The notes below the pieces were generated by a model. It did no database searches. It saw only the letters and a program-made list of their open reading frames with translations, and was not told the origin of the DNA. This document shows, one piece after another, positions 48,483 through 57,178 of a DNA stretch of 64,000 bases. The position numbers were made by a program, and so were the translations under genes. Where the stretch lies: NCBI RefSeq assembly GCF_900205925.1, contig NZ_OAOD01000010.1, positions 61,623 to 125,622 on the forward strand. The letters are read 5' to 3'. The number at the start of each line of letters is the position of its first letter. Positions within the stretch are counted from its first letter, which is position 1. The stretch comes from Clostridium peptidivorans (GTDB taxonomy: Bacteria; Bacillota; Clostridia; Clostridiales; Clostridiaceae).

Positions 48483-49436
48483 ATGTCATTTTCAGCTAAA
48501 GTAAAAAACGAAGTATGTAGATATACAAAATTGTCAAAGGAAGAAGCTTTAGCAGAGCTATCGGCAATAATGAGAGCAAGTGGTACATTAACTTTTGGAA
48601 GTAATCGAAAGATAAGTTTTAAAATTACCACAGAAAACCCTGCTATTGCAAGAGTTGTTTTTAAGTTACTTAAGGAGTACTTTAATATTCATGCAAAAAT
48701 AATGATGAAGAGGAGTAATTCTTTTAAAAAAAATAACTTATACATTGTGGTTATAACAGAAGATTCAGATGTTAAAGGAATTTTAACTAGAACAGAAGTT
48801 TTAATAGAGGAAGATGGAATGCTTTCTTTAAACTATGGTATTTCTGATGAAATTATATCAGATGATTCTACTAAGAGAGCTTATATAAGAGGAGCCTTTT
48901 TAGGAGGGGGAAGTATAAGTAACCCTGAAAAAACCTACCATTTAGAATTTGTTACACACAATGAAGAATATGCAAAAAAACTAAGCGATACAATAAATGT
49001 TTACGGACTAAATTCTAAAGTTATACAAAGAAAGAGTAGCTATATAATTTATATAAAAGAAGGAGAACAAATAATAGATCTTCTTAATGTAATTGGAGCA
49101 CACACATCACTTTTAGAATTAGAAAATGTGCGTATCATGAAAGAAATGAGAAACAACGTAAATAGATTAGTTAATTGTGAAACTGCAAATTTAAGCAAGA
49201 CTGTAAATGCAGCAGTAAGACAAATAGAAAGCATAAAGCTTATACAAAGGGAAGTAGGACTTCAGAGACTTGCAAAAAACTTAAGAGAAATTGCAGAGGT
49301 AAGATTAAAATATCCAGATGAGTCATTAAAAGAATTAGGGGAAATGTTAACTCCGCCTGTGGGCAAATCTGGTGTAAATCACAGACTTCGAAGAATTGAA
49401 AAAATTGCGGAAGAATTAAGAAAGGAAGGTAAGTGA
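48483..49436 (+). CDS. whiA: sporulation/cell-division regulator WhiA
   Basis: A 317-residue DNA-binding protein. The N-terminal domain descends from a LAGLIDADG endonuclease but is catalytically dead (RGAFLGGGSISNPEKTYHLEF). The C-terminal HTH reads LKELGEMLTPPVGKSGVNHRLRRIEKIAEE. It lies 5 bp after yvcK. Despite the shared ancestry it is unrelated to the homing endonuclease inside dnaE. Confidence 0.96.
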   Translation: MSFSAKVKNEVCRYTKLSKEEALAELSAIMRASGTLTFGSNRKISFKITTENPAIARVVFKLLKEYFNIHAKIMMKRSNSFKKNNLYIVVITEDSDVKGILTRTEVLIEEDGMLSLNYGISDEIISDDSTKRAYIRGAFLGGGSISNPEKTYHLEFVTHNEEYAKKLSDTINVYGLNSKVIQRKSSYIIYIKEGEQIIDLLNVIGAHTSLLELENVRIMKEMRNNVNRLVNCETANLSKTVNAAVRQIESIKLIQREVGLQRLAKNLREIAEVRLKYPDESLKELGEMLTPPVGKSGVNHRLRRIEKIAEELRKEGK

Positions 49437-49437
49437 T

Positions 49438-50766
49438 ATGTCTAAACATAATAAAGTTATAAGTTATATTACTTCCCTTCAAGTGGGAACTAAGATTTCT
49501 GTAAGGACTATGGCATCTAATTTAAATATAAGTGAAGGAACTGCATATAAGGGAATCAAGGAATGTGAGGCATTAGGACTTGTAACAACTATTCCAAGAA
49601 CAGGTACTGTTAGAATAGAAAAGCTTGAAAGAAAAAGCGAACATATGCTAACTTTTGGGGAAGTTGTAAATATAATTAATGGAAATTTAGTTGCAGGCAA
49701 GGATGGCATCCATAAAACATTAAATCAATTTGTAATAGGAGCAATGACCCCTGAAGCAATAAGTGAATATATATATGAAGGCTGTATTGTAATTGCAGGA
49801 AATAGAGAAATAGTCCATAGATTGGCTTTAGAAAAAGGGTGTGGGGTTATAATAACTGGTGGATTTAAGTGTAGTGAGGATATAAAAGACCTTGCAAATG
49901 AATTTAAGCTTCCAGTAATATGTACTCCTTATGATACCTTTACTATAGCTACTATGATAAATAAAGCCATGTCTGAAACTATGGTTAAAAAGGATATTGT
50001 ATTAGTAAAGGATATTATGGATACACAGTATCCTTTTTTAAAATCCGAAGATAAAATAACAAGGCTTAAAGAACTTACATTAGAGACTTCAGAAGCTCTG
50101 TTTCCTGTAGTAAATGATGATATGAAACTAGTAGGAGTTGTAGGATTTGGAAATCTTTCATCTAAAATAGGAGATGAAGAAAAGATTGAGAAAATAATGG
50201 ATAAGAACTATTTATTCTTAGAAATTGGTGATACTGCGGCATATGCAGCACATTTAATGGAGAGTCAAGCAATAGAGTTTTGTCCAGTAATTTATAATAA
50301 AAAACTATTTGGCGTATTAAAAAGGGAGAATATAATAAGAGCTCTCAAGCGCGTAAGTAATCAGACGCAAATGGAAGAAAACTTAGAATCTATAATACTT
50401 AAAAAGTTTAAATGTGAAAAACTAGAGGATAAGGTTTGTTTCTCAGGTAAAATTGTACCTGAAATGCTTGATCCTATAGGGACCGCATCCTGGGGAGCAT
50501 TAAACATGCTCTTAACCACTGTGGGAATGCTTGCAATTAAGGAAAGGGACACCATTAATTTAATTGTTGATAATGTATCTACTTACTTTGTAAAACCACT
50601 ACAAATGGATGAGAAGGTAGAAATATATACTGAAATAATGGATTATGGAAGAAATTCTTGTAAAATGGTTGGAAGATGCTTTTATAAAGTAGAAGTGGAG
50701 ATGCATAATGATAAGGGTGATCTAATAGCAAAATGTATGATGTTAGCAAAGATGATACGAAGCTAA
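49438..50766 (+). CDS. ytoI: YtoI-like regulator: HTH, DRTGG, CBS pair, hotdog
   Basis: A 442-residue protein. An N-terminal winged HTH (TKISVRTMASNLNISEGTAYKGIKECEALGLVTTIPRTGTVRIEKL) is followed by a DRTGG-type domain, two CBS domains (about 190-310) and a C-terminal hotdog domain (GTASWGALNMLLTTVGMLAIKER...). This matches B. subtilis YtoI, which also lies upstream of dnaE. It is probably a ligand-responsive regulator; the ligand is unknown. Confidence 0.9.
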   Translation: MSKHNKVISYITSLQVGTKISVRTMASNLNISEGTAYKGIKECEALGLVTTIPRTGTVRIEKLERKSEHMLTFGEVVNIINGNLVAGKDGIHKTLNQFVIGAMTPEAISEYIYEGCIVIAGNREIVHRLALEKGCGVIITGGFKCSEDIKDLANEFKLPVICTPYDTFTIATMINKAMSETMVKKDIVLVKDIMDTQYPFLKSEDKITRLKELTLETSEALFPVVNDDMKLVGVVGFGNLSSKIGDEEKIEKIMDKNYLFLEIGDTAAYAAHLMESQAIEFCPVIYNKKLFGVLKRENIIRALKRVSNQTQMEENLESIILKKFKCEKLEDKVCFSGKIVPEMLDPIGTASWGALNMLLTTVGMLAIKERDTINLIVDNVSTYFVKPLQMDEKVEIYTEIMDYGRNSCKMVGRCFYKVEVEMHNDKGDLIAKCMMLAKMIRS

Positions 50767-50810
50767 TTAATAGTTAACAGTGAACAGTTAATTAAGAAAG
50801 GAGAGATAGT

Positions 50811-51986
50811 ATGACAGAAGAAATAGCTCTAAGGCCTCGTTGGGTAAGTTTACATCAACATACGGGGTATTCCCTTCTAGATTCTTCAGCAAAAATTTCC
50901 AATCTTATAAAAAGAACTAAGGAATTAGGGATGGACAGCATTGCTATAACGGATCATGGAGTGATGTATGGATGCGTAGAATTTTATCAAGAGGCTAAAG
51001 AACAAGGAATAAAGCCTATAATAGGCTGTGAGATATATGTAGTACCAAAGTCCATGCATGTAAAGGTAAATGATAAAGAGAATGATATTTATCATTTGGT
51101 ACTTTTAGTGAAAAATGAAAAGGGCTATGCAAACTTGATGAAGATAGTGTCTAAGGCATCTATAGAGGGATTTTATTACAAGCCAAGAGTTGATCATGAA
51201 GTGCTAAGAGAACATAGCGAAGGTCTTATTGCGTTAAGTGCCTGCTTAGGGGGAGAAATACAGGCCTACATATTGCAGGACAATATACAAAAGGCGGAAA
51301 AAACAGCATTATTATATAAAGAAATCTTTAAAGATGGATTTTATTTAGAACTTCAATATCATGGTATGAAGGAACAGCTTAAGGTAAACAAAGAGATAAT
51401 TGAAATGTCAAAAAGGCTTGATATACCATTAGTTGCAACCAACGATGTGCATTATATAAAAAAGGAAGATTACAGGTCTCATGATATACTTCTTTGTATA
51501 CAGACAGCAAAAACTGTAGATGAAGAAGAGAGAATGAGGTATCCTTCAGATGAATTTTATTTAAAATCTCCTGAAGAAATGTATGAAATCTTTTCTCATG
51601 TACCTGAAGCACTAGAAAATGCGGTTAAAATTGCAGAGCAATGTAATTTTGATTATGAGTTTCATAAATCTAAGCTTCCAAACTTTCCACTGCCTGAAGG
51701 AACAGACCATTTTGAGTATTTAAAGAATGTGTGCTTAGAAGGCTTGAAGGAAAGATATGAAAATATAAATGAAGAGCTTACTAAGAGACTTGAATATGAG
51801 CTTGGAGTTATAAAACAAATGGGGTACGTGGACTACTTCCTAATAGTTTGGGATTTTATAAGGTTTGCAGTAGAAAGTGGCATACCAACGGGACCTGGAA
51901 GAGGTAGTGCAGCGGGATCTTTGGTTGCCTATACTTTGGGAATAACAAAGATTGACCCTATTAAGTATAATTTGCTATTTGAGCGT
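50811..51986 (+). CDS. dnaE: DNA polymerase III alpha subunit DnaE, exon 1
   Basis: Residues 1-392 of a spliced 1168-residue DnaE. The PHP domain ([27 protein letters not shown]) and the palm start ([32 protein letters not shown]) are present. The coding frame ends at CGT (51984-51986); beyond it the ribosome would read 22 intron codons to a stop at 52052. The last six exon bases GAGCGT pair with GCGCTC at 51995-52000 to form intron 1 helix P1, with the U-G wobble at the splice site. AGGAGAG precedes the ATG. An unspliced gene would be wrongly read as truncated. Confidence 0.95.
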
Positions 51987-52328
51987 AAAGAGATGCGCTC
52001 GTTAAACTGGGTGAATTGCTGGAAGGCTAAACTGTATAATGCAGCATGCTAATCAGCAGCCAAGTCCGTGAATGGCATTAAGTAGCGGAAAGGTTCAGAG
52101 ACTAGGAGTATGAGCAGCCAAGTAATAATTACTCCCACGAGAGCCCGGTTCAGTAAAATCAGAATATACGTTCGTATAAATTTAAGATATTTGCGCATAA
52201 TAAGTTATGAAGTAATGCATGAATTTACTGAGATGATATAGTCCAATCTGGGCTGGAATTAACCAGTTGATGAAAATGAGGGAAACCTCCAGAGCACAAG
52301 ATAAAAAGCTTGTGGATAATAACTAATG
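51987..52328 (+). ncRNA. group I intron 1 of dnaE (ORF-less, 342 nt)
   Basis: Core elements are readable: P GAATTGCTGGAAG (52013-52025), Q AATCAGCAGCCAAG (52051-52064; P4 is GCTG/CAGC), R GGTTCAGAGACTAG (52092-52105) and S GATGATATAGTCC (52232-52244; P7 is GACTA/TAGTC). P1 forms with the exon end. The intron ends in the expected terminal G (52328). Exon 2 bases 52330-52333 can pair with 51990-51993 as P10. Removal joins LLFER to FLNPER in frame. Confidence 0.95.
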
Positions 52329-52361
52329 TTCTTAAACCCTGAAAGAATAAGCATGCCAGAT
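52329..52361 (+). CDS. dnaE: dnaE exon 2, 33-nt micro-exon
   Basis: Eleven codons, TTC TTA AAC CCT GAA AGA ATA AGC ATG CCA GAT, encode FLNPERISMPD. This exactly fills the gap in DnaE between LLFER (exon 1) and IDSDFCYERRQEV (exon 3); bacterial DnaE proteins have FLNPERxSMPDxDxDF here. The final Asp corresponds to the first catalytic Asp (E. coli D401). The exon is flanked on both sides by group I introns. Confidence 0.93.
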
Positions 52362-53575
52362 TAAATATTAACTTTTTAAGCTTCTCTTTTAATAAGGAGA
52401 TGATCTTTTGAAAAGATTTGAATTGGATAACTATAAAATAGATATTATTAATCTCTATCAAAATCAAGGATTGTCATGTGATAAAATTGCAAAGGTTTAT
52501 GGAGCTAGTTTATGTGGAATATACGATGCATTAAGAAGGTGGAAGATTCCAACAAGAAACCTAAGTAAAAGCCATAAAATATATAAGATGAATGATAGCT
52601 TTTTTAAGATAATTGATACCGAAGATAAGGCTTATTGGCTAGGATTTATTTATGCAGATGGATTTGTTACTATGCCACATAGCTTTGGATTAGCATTAGC
52701 TATGAAAGATAAATCTCATTTGGTAAAGCTATTAAAATGTTTAGAAAGTGACTATCCTTTGCATAATTATGAAACAAATAGTGAATATGGCAAGCATCCA
52801 TACTCTAGATTATTAATAAATAACGAAGAAATTTTTAATGATTTACAGAATAAAGGTGTAAAGCTTAGAAAAACATTAATAATAGAGTTTCCTAGTGAAG
52901 AAATTTTACCTAAAAAGTTATATAGGCACTTTATTAGAGGGTATTTTGATGGAGATGGTAGCTTGATTTTATCTGAAGGTTCCATTAATTTTAAAATATG
53001 CGGTACTAAGGAATTTTTATATAAGCTTATAGAAATATTTAATAAAGTATCAGCGTATGACTTTAAGTATAAATTATATAAAAGAAATAAAGATACCAAA
53101 AATAATTACTATTTAAGTTATGGTGGATTAAGAAAGGTATATTCTATTTTGAGTTATCTATATAAGGATTCAACAATTTTTTTGGAGAGAAAAAGAGATA
53201 AATATAAAAAATTAGAAGAGATGTTCTACAGTTAATATTAGTCGTGTACAGTAGAAATACTGTGCTTAAAGAGCCTCGAATTGCGGGAAAGTCCTGAGAG
53301 TCCTATAGGCCAAAGCAAAAGATTGAGATTATATCTAAGTGTAATGGCGGTATAACCATAAAAATTATAGGAATTTGAATTAGTCAGGTTCTGCTGGATA
53401 ACCCGCAGCCAAGCCTTGATGAGAGGAAGGTTCAACGACTAGTGCGAGGGCACGTAGGGATATTTATATCTCGAAGCGGGGCAGCCTAAACCGTTAAGGT
53501 CGGTAGGTGAAGATATAGTCTATACCCACTACATTTAGGTAGTGTTAAAGTATCTTGAAAAAGAGGGTAGGATAG
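52362..53575 (+). ncRNA. group I intron 2 of dnaE, carrying a homing endonuclease ORF (1214 nt)
   Basis: Core: P GAATTGCGGGAAAG (53278-53291), Q ATAACCCGCAGCCAAG (53398-53413; P4 GCGGG/CCCGC perfect), R GGTTCAACGACTAG (53429-53442), S GAAGATATAGTCT (53509-53521; P7 GACTA/TAGTC). The first intron bases 52362-52372 pair with 53231-53240 (10 bp, one bulge), directly continuing a short P1 whose exon U (52361) faces G (53241). The endonuclease ORF fills the loop. P2 is ACAGTA/TACTGT (53248-53263). It ends in G 53575. Confidence 0.94.
52408..53235 (+). CDS. intron-encoded LAGLIDADG homing endonuclease with N-terminal HTH
   Basis: A 275-residue protein starting at TTG with AAGGAG eight bases upstream. 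Residues about 10-48 form a HTH (CDKIAKVYGASLCGIYDALRRWKIPTR). Two LAGLIDADG motifs follow: YWLGFIYADGFV (about 74-85) and FIRGYFDGDGSL (about 169-180), each with the acidic metal ligand at its end, giving a monomeric two-repeat enzyme. It should cut the intron-free dnaE allele near the exon 2/3 junction and drive intron copying; specificity is inferred from location. The stop overlaps the 3' arm of the P1 extension. It may also act as a maturase. Confidence 0.93.
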   Translation: MKRFELDNYKIDIINLYQNQGLSCDKIAKVYGASLCGIYDALRRWKIPTRNLSKSHKIYKMNDSFFKIIDTEDKAYWLGFIYADGFVTMPHSFGLALAMKDKSHLVKLLKCLESDYPLHNYETNSEYGKHPYSRLLINNEEIFNDLQNKGVKLRKTLIIEFPSEEILPKKLYRHFIRGYFDGDGSLILSEGSINFKICGTKEFLYKLIEIFNKVSAYDFKYKLYKRNKDTKNNYYLSYGGLRKVYSILSYLYKDSTIFLERKRDKYKKLEEMFYS

Positions 53576-55873
53576 ATAGATTCTGACTTTTGCTATGAAA
53601 GAAGACAAGAAGTAATAGATTATGTAGTTGAAAAGTATGGTAAGGAAAATGTATCTCAAATTGTAACCTTTGGAACCATGGCAGCAAGAGCATGCATCAG
53701 AGATGTAGGTAGAGCAATGAGCTATCCTTACTCTGAAGTAGACAGAATAGCTAAAATGATCCCAACTATGCTTAATATAACCATAGATAAAGCTCTAGAG
53801 TTAAATCCGGAACTTAGTACAGCTTATGAAGAAGAACCAAGAACTAAGGATCTTATAGATGTGGCAAGGGCGTTGGAGGGGCTCCCAAGGCATACCTCTA
53901 CTCATGCTGCAGGAGTTGTAATAGCTTCAAACCCTTTGGTAACCTATGTGCCACTTCAAAAAAATGAAGGAAACATTGTAACTCAATTTACCATGGGAAC
54001 TTTAGAAGAGCTTGGACTTTTAAAGATGGATTTCTTGGGTCTTAGAACTTTGACTGTTATGACAGATGCAGTTAACATGATAAAAGAAAACAAGGGAATA
54101 GAAATAGATTTAGATAATATAGATTTCGATGATAAAAATGTATACAAGATGCTTGGCGAAGGAAAAACTGTAGGAGCCTTTCAGCTAGAGTCTCCAGGAA
54201 TGACATCCTTTATGAAGGATTTAAAACCGGATTCTTTTGAGGATATAATAGCTGGAATAAGTCTTTATAGGCCAGGGCCTATGGCAGAAATACCAAGATA
54301 TGTTGAAAATAAAAGGCATCCCGAAAGTATAGAATATGAAACACCTCAGCTTGAGCACATACTAAAAGTCACCTATGGGGTAATGATTTACCAAGAAGAG
54401 GTAATGCAAATAGTTAGGGATTTAGCAGGATACTCTTTGGGACGTGCGGATTTAGTTAGACGTGCTATGTCTAAGAAAAAGCACAAGGTCATGGAAGAAG
54501 AACGCAAAAACTTCATATATGGAATTGTAGATGAAGGTGGAAATGTAGAGGTTCCAGGATGTCTAAGAAATGGTATCAGTGAGGAAGCTGCAAATAAAAT
54601 ATTTAATCAAATGATGGACTTCGCGTCATATGCTTTTAATAAATCCCATGCGGCGGCATATGCAGTAGTTGCATATCAAACAGCATATTTGATGAGATAT
54701 TATCCAACAGAATTTATTGCAGCAATGCTAAACAGTGTAATGGGCAACAATGAAAAAGTAGCCTATTATATAAGATTTGGGAATGAAAGAAGTATAGAAA
54801 TACTTCCTCCTGATATAAATGAAAGTTACACAAAGTTTACTGTACAGGGAGAACAAATTAGATTTGGAATAGCAGCTATAAAAAATGTAGGTGTAAATGT
54901 TATAGAAAATATAGTGAAGGTTAGAAGTGAAAAAGGTAGATTTAAGGATTTACTGGATTTTTGCAACAAGGTAGACCTAGGCGTAATAAATAAAAGAGCA
55001 GTGGAAAGTTTAATAAAAGCAGGGGCGTTAGACTCCTTTGGAGTATATCGTTCAAGACTTTTGGCTGTACATGAAAAAGTAATGGATGGAATAAATGGGG
55101 ATAAGAAAAAGAATATACAAGGTCAAATAAATTTATTTTCAGATTTTGGAGAGCAGGAAATAGACCCAATAGATATAAAATATCCTGAGATAAAAGAATT
55201 TGATAAAAAACACTTATTATTTATGGAAAAGGAAATGACAGGATTATATCTTTCAGGGCATCCTTTAGAAGAATATAAGGAAGTTTTAAAGAACAAGACA
55301 AGTATTAATATTGGAGAAATAATTTCCTCAGGATCTTTAGAAGAGAGTAATGAGGGAGTACTATTACAGGATAAGAAAGTAAAGGATGGACAAAAGGTTA
55401 AAATAGGTGGGATAATTACTTCGGTAAATAAAAAACTTACTAAAAATAACGATATGATGGCTTTTGTGGAAATAGAAGATTTGTATGGAATTATCGAGCT
55501 TGTGGTGTTCCCTAAAGTTTTTAATAAGCTTCGACACCTTATAAATGAAGATGCCATGATACTTGTTAGTGGAAGAGTATCTATTAGAGAAGATGAGGCA
55601 CCTAAAATATTATGTGAAGATATAAGTGATCTTTCAGGTAGCAGCATTGAAAAAATATACATTAGAATAGATACAGAAGAAGAACTTCAACCTAGCTTGA
55701 AGCAGCTAAAGATAATATGTCCGAGTTACAAAGGAAGTATTCCAATATACTTATATGTAAAAAGCATTAATAAGGCCTTTGTAATGAATAAAGAACTTTG
55801 GGTAAATGGGGAAAAAGAACTTCTTACGTTTTTAAAAAATCAATTTGCCATAGAAAATGTTAAAGTAGTATAA
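53576..55873 (+). CDS. dnaE: DNA polymerase III alpha subunit DnaE, exon 3
   Basis: Residues 404-1168. It begins ATA GAT TCT GAC TTT TGC (IDSDFC), completing the catalytic PDxDxDF motif. The polymerase core (YERRQEVIDYVVEKYG, VTFGTMAARACIRDVGRAM), the third catalytic Asp region (LLKMDFLGLRTLT), HhH/duplex-binding (VNKRAVESLIKAGALDSFG-like) and OB-fold (KIGGIITSVNKKLTKNNDMMAFVEIED) follow. A stop directly before the exon (TAG 53573-53575) shows the frame is not open upstream. Total spliced length is normal for DnaE. An annotation starting at the internal ATG 53678 would lose 34 codons. Confidence 0.95.
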   Translation: MDSDFCYERRQEVIDYVVEKYGKENVSQIVTFGTMAARACIRDVGRAMSYPYSEVDRIAKMIPTMLNITIDKALELNPELSTAYEEEPRTKDLIDVARALEGLPRHTSTHAAGVVIASNPLVTYVPLQKNEGNIVTQFTMGTLEELGLLKMDFLGLRTLTVMTDAVNMIKENKGIEIDLDNIDFDDKNVYKMLGEGKTVGAFQLESPGMTSFMKDLKPDSFEDIIAGISLYRPGPMAEIPRYVENKRHPESIEYETPQLEHILKVTYGVMIYQEEVMQIVRDLAGYSLGRADLVRRAMSKKKHKVMEEERKNFIYGIVDEGGNVEVPGCLRNGISEEAANKIFNQMMDFASYAFNKSHAAAYAVVAYQTAYLMRYYPTEFIAAMLNSVMGNNEKVAYYIRFGNERSIEILPPDINESYTKFTVQGEQIRFGIAAIKNVGVNVIENIVKVRSEKGRFKDLLDFCNKVDLGVINKRAVESLIKAGALDSFGVYRSRLLAVHEKVMDGINGDKKKNIQGQINLFSDFGEQEIDPIDIKYPEIKEFDKKHLLFMEKEMTGLYLSGHPLEEYKEVLKNKTSINIGEIISSGSLEESNEGVLLQDKKVKDGQKVKIGGIITSVNKKLTKNNDMMAFVEIEDLYGIIELVVFPKVFNKLRHLINEDAMILVSGRVSIREDEAPKILCEDISDLSGSSIEKIYIRIDTEEELQPSLKQLKIICPSYKGSIPIYLYVKSINKAFVMNKELWVNGEKELLTFLKNQFAIENVKVV

Positions 55874-55880
55874 AGTCTAA

Positions 55881-55936
55881 TAATAATAAGCAAAATATTA
55901 AGAGGGAATTAGCCCATAATATTTTGCTTATTATTA
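55881..55936. terminator. terminator after dnaE
   Basis: An 18-bp perfect stem, TAATAATAAGCAAAATAT (55881-55898) and its complement (55919-55936). Confidence 0.8.
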
Positions 55937-56141
55937 TATATATTTGCTAGGAAAACATTGCATAAAAGTCATAATTTTATTAAAATTAGTTATAGATAGT
56001 ACAATGTGTTTTTAATATAAAGATGGCGGGACATAAAGTGTCCAAGCGGTTTAAAAAATGTTATTGTGGATATAATTTAAATAGAAACAATAACAGTCAA
56101 AAATTAATTCTTATTGTAAATTTGACTACGGAGGTATTGTT

Positions 56142-57101
56142 ATGAAAAAGATTGCTGTTTTAACCAGTGGTGGAGATGCACCTGGCATGAATGCTGCAAT
56201 AAGGGCAGTGGTAAGAACAGGTTTAGATAAAGGTTTATCCGTAATGGGAATACAAAGAGGATTTAGCGGTCTTATAAATGGAGAAATTTTCGAAATGGAT
56301 AGAAGAAGTGTGGCAGATATCATACATAGAGGTGGGACCATACTTAGAACTGCTAGATCAGAAGAATTTAGAACTGAAGCGGGACAGAAAAAGGGAGTTG
56401 CAATATTAAATGCTTTTGGAATAGATGGATTGGTAGTTATAGGAGGAGATGGTTCTTTTCATGGAGGGCAGGCATTATCAAAGTATGGAATAAAAATGGT
56501 GGGTATCCCAGGAACAATTGATAATGATATTGCTTATACAGACTGTACTATAGGTTTTGATACTGCAGTAAATACAGTACTTGATGCTATAAATAAATTA
56601 AGAGATACCTCAACTTCTCATGAAAGAGTAAGTATAGTAGAAGTTATGGGAAGAAACTGTGGAGATATAGCACTTTATGCAGGACTTGCAGGAGGGGCAG
56701 AAAGTATAATAGTTCCTGAAAAGGGATATGACATAAATTTATTATGCAAAACTATTTTAGAAGGTAAACTCCGAGGGAAAATGCACAATTTAATAATAGT
56801 TGCAGAAGGTGTTGGAGGAGCTAATGAAATAGCAAGTAAAATAGAAGAAGTTACAGGTATAGGAGCAAGAGCAACTATCCTTGGACATATACAAAGAGGA
56901 GGAAGTCCAACTGCAAATGATAGAATATTAGCTTCTCGATTAGGTTACAGAGCAGTAGAATTACTACTTGAAGGGAAATCAGCAAGAGTAGTAGGTGTAA
57001 AGGATGGGAAAATAATCGATGAAGATATAGATGAAGCTCTTGCTATAAAAAGAAGTTTTGATGAAAAGTTATATAGTATAGCAGAAGCATTATCATATTA
57101 A
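56142..57101 (+). CDS. pfkA: ATP-dependent 6-phosphofructokinase
   Basis: A 319-residue PfkA. ATP site [28 protein letters not shown], the catalytic [22 protein letters not shown] (TIDxD-type), and sugar-binding [21 protein letters not shown]. Gly in GGDGS indicates ATP rather than pyrophosphate. It commits fructose-6-phosphate to glycolysis. ACGGAGG precedes the ATG; pyk follows after 77 bp. Confidence 0.97.
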   Translation: MKKIAVLTSGGDAPGMNAAIRAVVRTGLDKGLSVMGIQRGFSGLINGEIFEMDRRSVADIIHRGGTILRTARSEEFRTEAGQKKGVAILNAFGIDGLVVIGGDGSFHGGQALSKYGIKMVGIPGTIDNDIAYTDCTIGFDTAVNTVLDAINKLRDTSTSHERVSIVEVMGRNCGDIALYAGLAGGAESIIVPEKGYDINLLCKTILEGKLRGKMHNLIIVAEGVGGANEIASKIEEVTGIGARATILGHIQRGGSPTANDRILASRLGYRAVELLLEGKSARVVGVKDGKIIDEDIDEALAIKRSFDEKLYSIAEALSY

Positions 57102-57178
57102 AAATGCTTAAATAATTGATTAATAGGATTTGAAAATTTAGAAGATAAGATTATAGGTTAAAACTGGAGGTAATTTTT

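Noticed and set aside
48483..49436. whiA as a second homing endonuclease
   Set aside because: It is the chromosomal regulator WhiA, which only shares LAGLIDADG ancestry and lacks the acidic catalytic residues.
55123..55662. 179-codon minus-strand frame
   Set aside because: Antisense to the C-terminal part of dnaE, no family resemblance or ribosome binding site.
50811..55873. dnaE as a frameshifted pseudogene or a split intein gene
   Set aside because: The exons rejoin exactly in frame at group I splice sites. No intein start Cys or terminal His-Asn lies at the junctions, and the inserted DNA has stops and group I core elements.
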